Part shown: positions 14,287-16,166 of the stretch, piece by piece | Position numbering within the stretch: the stretch's first letter is position 1 | Layout of the letters: each line of letters begins with the position of its first letter | Assembly (NCBI GenBank): GCA_021772875.1 | Contig: JAJFLD010000106.1 | Coordinates: 1 to 16,166 of the forward strand | Source: Ghiorsea sp. | Lineage (GTDB): Bacteria > Pseudomonadota > Zetaproteobacteria > Mariprofundales > Mariprofundaceae | Length of the DNA stretch: 16,166 nucleotides | Direction of reading: 5' to 3' | The notes under the pieces: generated by a model | What the model was told of the DNA's origin: nothing | Database searches by the model: none | What the model saw: the letters and a program-made list of their open reading frames with translations, nothing else | Made by a program: the position numbers and the translations under genes

Positions 14287-15419
14287 TTCGTATAGTGCTT
14301 ATATTACTATTGATTGTGAGTGTTTTTATTGGTTTGGTACTATTCCCTGACTTTGCCAGTCAACCTGTACGCATTGAAATGCTAGGCTGGTTATTTGAAA
14401 CACGCACAGGCATGTTTATTTTACTGACCTTGTTAACCTTAAGCACGCTTTGGTTTTTACAAAAAATATTTAACTTCGGCATCAATAGCCCTAAGCAAAT
14501 GTGGCTAAGTTTACGCAGTGGTAGTCAAAAACGCCGCGACATTCGTCTGCAAGAAGCGTTGGCAACATGGGTTGATGAAGGCGCTGGAAGTAGCCAAAAG
14601 CTTTTGAAACGCAGCAAAGGTGTGGTGCCCAACTGGCTACACGAAACACTCCTGATTTGGTGGGATAAACCTGTTTCTCGCCTAAAAATCAATGATGAAA
14701 AAGATAGCCCTCTCATGGTTGCGCTTAAAGCACGCTTAGCCACAGAAGGTGATGGTGTCATGCAACTGGGCTTAAGCGAGAGACAACATTATTTAGATGC
14801 ATGGCTGGCGGCACACCCTGCTGCACCGCTTGCTCTACAGCGCAAAGCGGCTTTGCTTGGCGAGCTTGGTGACTTTCCCGCTCAAGTGCAACTTCTTGAA
14901 AATTTGATTCAAAAAAATAAAAACATCACCTTATTCAAAACATGGCTTGCTGATGCACTTTATCATTTAGCCGAACACGATGACGAAAATAAACTCGAAC
15001 ATTTACGCAAAGCCAATCGCTTAAACCCCGATGACGCCACCATCATCACCGCTTTGGCGCAAGCTCTAAACGATACGGGTGATTTCAAAGCTGCCGAACG
15101 CCTGCTTTTGAGCTACCTCGAAAAACATGATCATATGCCAACAGCCCAAACTGCCTTAAAACTCTTCCGTGCTGATGCACTGAAAAACTTTAAACAGGTT
15201 GATAAACCTGCATATCAAAACACTGTTGCCGGCAGCTGGTTACGTTTGATGTTAGCGCACGAAGCAAACTTGGTTGGCATTGCTGAAGATGGTTTGCAAG
15301 CACTGCTCAAACGAAACCCATCTGCCCTCTTGTGGCAAACACGTGGCGATTGGTTCGCCGCAAAACAAGAATGGGAACAAGCCGTGACTTGTTATCAAAA
15401 AGCAAGTCTTATCAATTAG
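14283..15419 (+). CDS. hemY: HemY-like TPR membrane protein
   Basis: A 378-residue proteobacterial HemY, not the protoporphyrinogen oxidase that shares the name in Bacillus. It has two N-terminal membrane segments (about 2-21, IRIVLILLLIVSVFIGLVLF, and 42-60, GMFILLTLLTLSTLWFL) separated by a short loop with QPVRIEMLGW. A tetratricopeptide-type helical domain follows, with repeats such as HLRKANRLNPDDATIITALAQAL and FKAAERLLLSYLEK, ending in WEQAVTCYQKAS. Family members are proposed to scaffold heme synthesis; the exact role is unproven. I place the start at 14283 because it forms an ATGA overlap with hemX and leads directly into the membrane segment. The frame is open 12 codons further upstream. 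Confidence 0.88.
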   Translation: MIRIVLILLLIVSVFIGLVLFPDFASQPVRIEMLGWLFETRTGMFILLTLLTLSTLWFLQKIFNFGINSPKQMWLSLRSGSQKRRDIRLQEALATWVDEGAGSSQKLLKRSKGVVPNWLHETLLIWWDKPVSRLKINDEKDSPLMVALKARLATEGDGVMQLGLSERQHYLDAWLAAHPAAPLALQRKAALLGELGDFPAQVQLLENLIQKNKNITLFKTWLADALYHLAEHDDENKLEHLRKANRLNPDDATIITALAQALNDTGDFKAAERLLLSYLEKHDHMPTAQTALKLFRADALKNFKQVDKPAYQNTVAGSWLRLMLAHEANLVGIAEDGLQALLKRNPSALLWQTRGDWFAAKQEWEQAVTCYQKASLIN

Positions 15420-15609
15420 TTTTTTTACTGGGCAAGCGATAACTCAAACATGGTTTCTGGTTTTTCATATTGCCCTCAGCATCTTTTACAATGATAAACC
15501 CATATAAAATATACAAGTTTTTACCGCTTCACACACAACCCTGACAAGCTAACAACTCATGTTGAAATTCATGGGGCATGTCTTCGCCAATATAGTAAAT
15601 CAACACCAT
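15412..15609 (-). CDS. Small ORF interrupted by one in-frame UGA: selenoprotein candidate or nonsense pseudogene
   Basis: From the ATG at 15609 this frame gives 26 residues (MVLIYYIGEDMPHEF, then QHELLACQGCV), a TGA at 15531-15529, then 38 more residues (SGKNLYILYGFIIVKDAEGN and on) to a final TGA at 15412. The rare codons AGA, AGG, ATA, CTA and CGA do not occur in its 65 codons, although AGG and AGA appear in the same frame just before the ATG, suggesting real coding selection. The UGA follows a CXXC motif (CQGC). A hairpin lies 10 bases after it (15498-15518). I know no homologue. The ribosome binding site (AAGG two bases before the ATG) is poor. It overlaps the last 8 bases of hemY in convergent orientation. 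Chance or a decayed gene remain possible. Confidence 0.3.
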
Positions 15610-15777
15610 AGCCTTAAACTCGCAACATCTAACCCTGTTGTCAGTGCCTCATGATGACACTCTTTATTTTACAGCGTGTGACAAATGGCACTATTGATGC
15701 TACCCTAAACCATTACGGTTCCGCCTGTTTTATCTGAACATGCATAAACACAAAACATTTTTAAGGGGGGTAATAAA
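15420..15777. other. 358-base stretch without an obvious plus-strand gene
   Basis: No plus-strand frame here looks coding. The left part holds the UGA-interrupted minus-strand ORF described separately. From 15610 to 15777 I see only probable upstream sequence for the gene starting at 15778, including its ribosome binding site AAGGGGGG (15763-15770). A run of seven T follows the hemY stop, but no stem precedes it. No tRNA or insertion sequence end is visible. Confidence 0.6.
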
Positions 15778-16166
15778 ATGTCCGTTGATCTCAAAGAGCT
15801 TTATTACCTCCACCTCGAATTAACAGAACATCTCCAACATTTTTCTGACCACATCGACTCAAAATCTCGCATTTCCCTTCTTATCCAAGGAAAACCACTG
15901 ATTGCTAGATATTTTAAAATGTCAATTGCATTAAGTCATGATTTAATGTCAACAAAACTTAGTACCCCGCACCTTGAAGCAACGATAAGGCGCTATGCGC
16001 ATGATACAAACCTTGAAGCAAAAAAGATTATTGCCGTTTATATAAAGTATGGGCATGGCTGTGATAGTAACCAACGGCTTAAGTTCCAAATGGACATTGC
16101 TGAAGTGACAACGCTTTTAAAACACCGCATCAAAAATGAAAAAGAATATCTTATCCCTGAATATAA
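15778..16166 (+). CDS. Unknown all-helical protein, 3' end cut by window
   Basis: At least 129 codons are visible and the frame is open at the window edge. The start is well supported by AAGGGGGG seven bases before the ATG. The protein appears all-helical and rich in His (for example YYLHLELTEHLQHF), with no signal peptide or membrane segment. Its last visible part (FQMDIAEVTTLLKHRIKNEK, then EYLIPEY) resembles two things. One is the end of Rsd/AlgQ proteins, which bind the housekeeping sigma factor. The other is the last helix of hemerythrin-like domains, though the His and Glu spacing is off by one and the full set of iron ligands cannot be traced. I cannot decide between them, so no function is assigned. 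Confidence 0.75.
   Translation, partial: MSVDLKELYYLHLELTEHLQHFSDHIDSKSRISLLIQGKPLIARYFKMSIALSHDLMSTKLSTPHLEATIRRYAHDTNLEAKKIIAVYIKYGHGCDSNQRLKFQMDIAEVTTLLKHRIKNEKEYLIPEY

Noticed and set aside
15400..15426. Terminator after hemY (run of seven T)
   Set aside because: No GC-rich stem precedes the T-run. The GGGCAA/TTGCCC pair lies after it and is too far apart to serve as a terminator.
15498..15518. Calling the hairpin after the UGA a confirmed SECIS element
   Set aside because: Distance and stem length fit, but the apical loop has no guanosine, which known bacterial SECIS elements require, so it is reported only as a candidate.

Overview
The window looks like a chromosomal housekeeping region of a moderately AT-rich Gram-negative proteobacterium. 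Hda next to a DUF2066 protein, SspB with its ClpX-docking tail, and a hemD-hemB-hemX-hemY run all point to the Gamma/Beta/Zeta side. The pyruvate dehydrogenase has a heterodimeric E1 and a lipoyl-bearing E3, a layout frequent outside the enteric bacteria. A zetaproteobacterium would fit, but the sequence alone does not prove it. I see no rRNA, tRNA, CRISPR array, transposase or integrase.

Layout. Positions 1-8675 are all on the minus strand. Read in the direction of transcription, the order is a (2Fe-2S) ferredoxin, sspB, DUF2066, hda, an L,D-transpeptidase, a SAM methyltransferase, an 87-base gap, then pdhA (E1 alpha), pdhB (E1 beta), pdhC (E2) and lpdA (E3, cut by the window edge). The first six genes mostly overlap or abut and look like one operon. 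A 105-base divergent region (8676-8780) separates them from the plus-strand half. That half holds a type III PLP decarboxylase, hslU, hemD, hemB, hemX and hemY, then a 358-base stretch with no obvious plus-strand gene, and a partial unknown gene running off the right edge.

How the genes work together. PdhA/PdhB decarboxylate pyruvate, PdhC carries the acyl group on its lipoyl arm, and LpdA reoxidises the lipoamide, giving acetyl-CoA and NADH. HemB and HemD catalyse two steps of tetrapyrrole synthesis, and HemX/HemY are the membrane companions usually found beside them. SspB delivers ssrA-tagged proteins to ClpXP, HslU is the unfoldase of the HslUV protease, and Hda is the regulatory partner of DnaA.

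Most worth a second look: (1) a 65-codon minus-strand reading frame at 15412-15609, broken by one in-frame UGA that is followed at SECIS-like distance by a 9-bp hairpin, so a selenoprotein candidate or a nonsense pseudogene; (2) the hslU-hemD gap, which holds a possible branched RNA structure and then a perfect 13-bp hairpin that buries the hemD ribosome binding site and ends at the base before its ATG; (3) a gap-free 192-base duplication covering the lipoyl domain starts of pdhC and lpdA together with their ribosome binding sites and the edge of a palindromic intergenic element.
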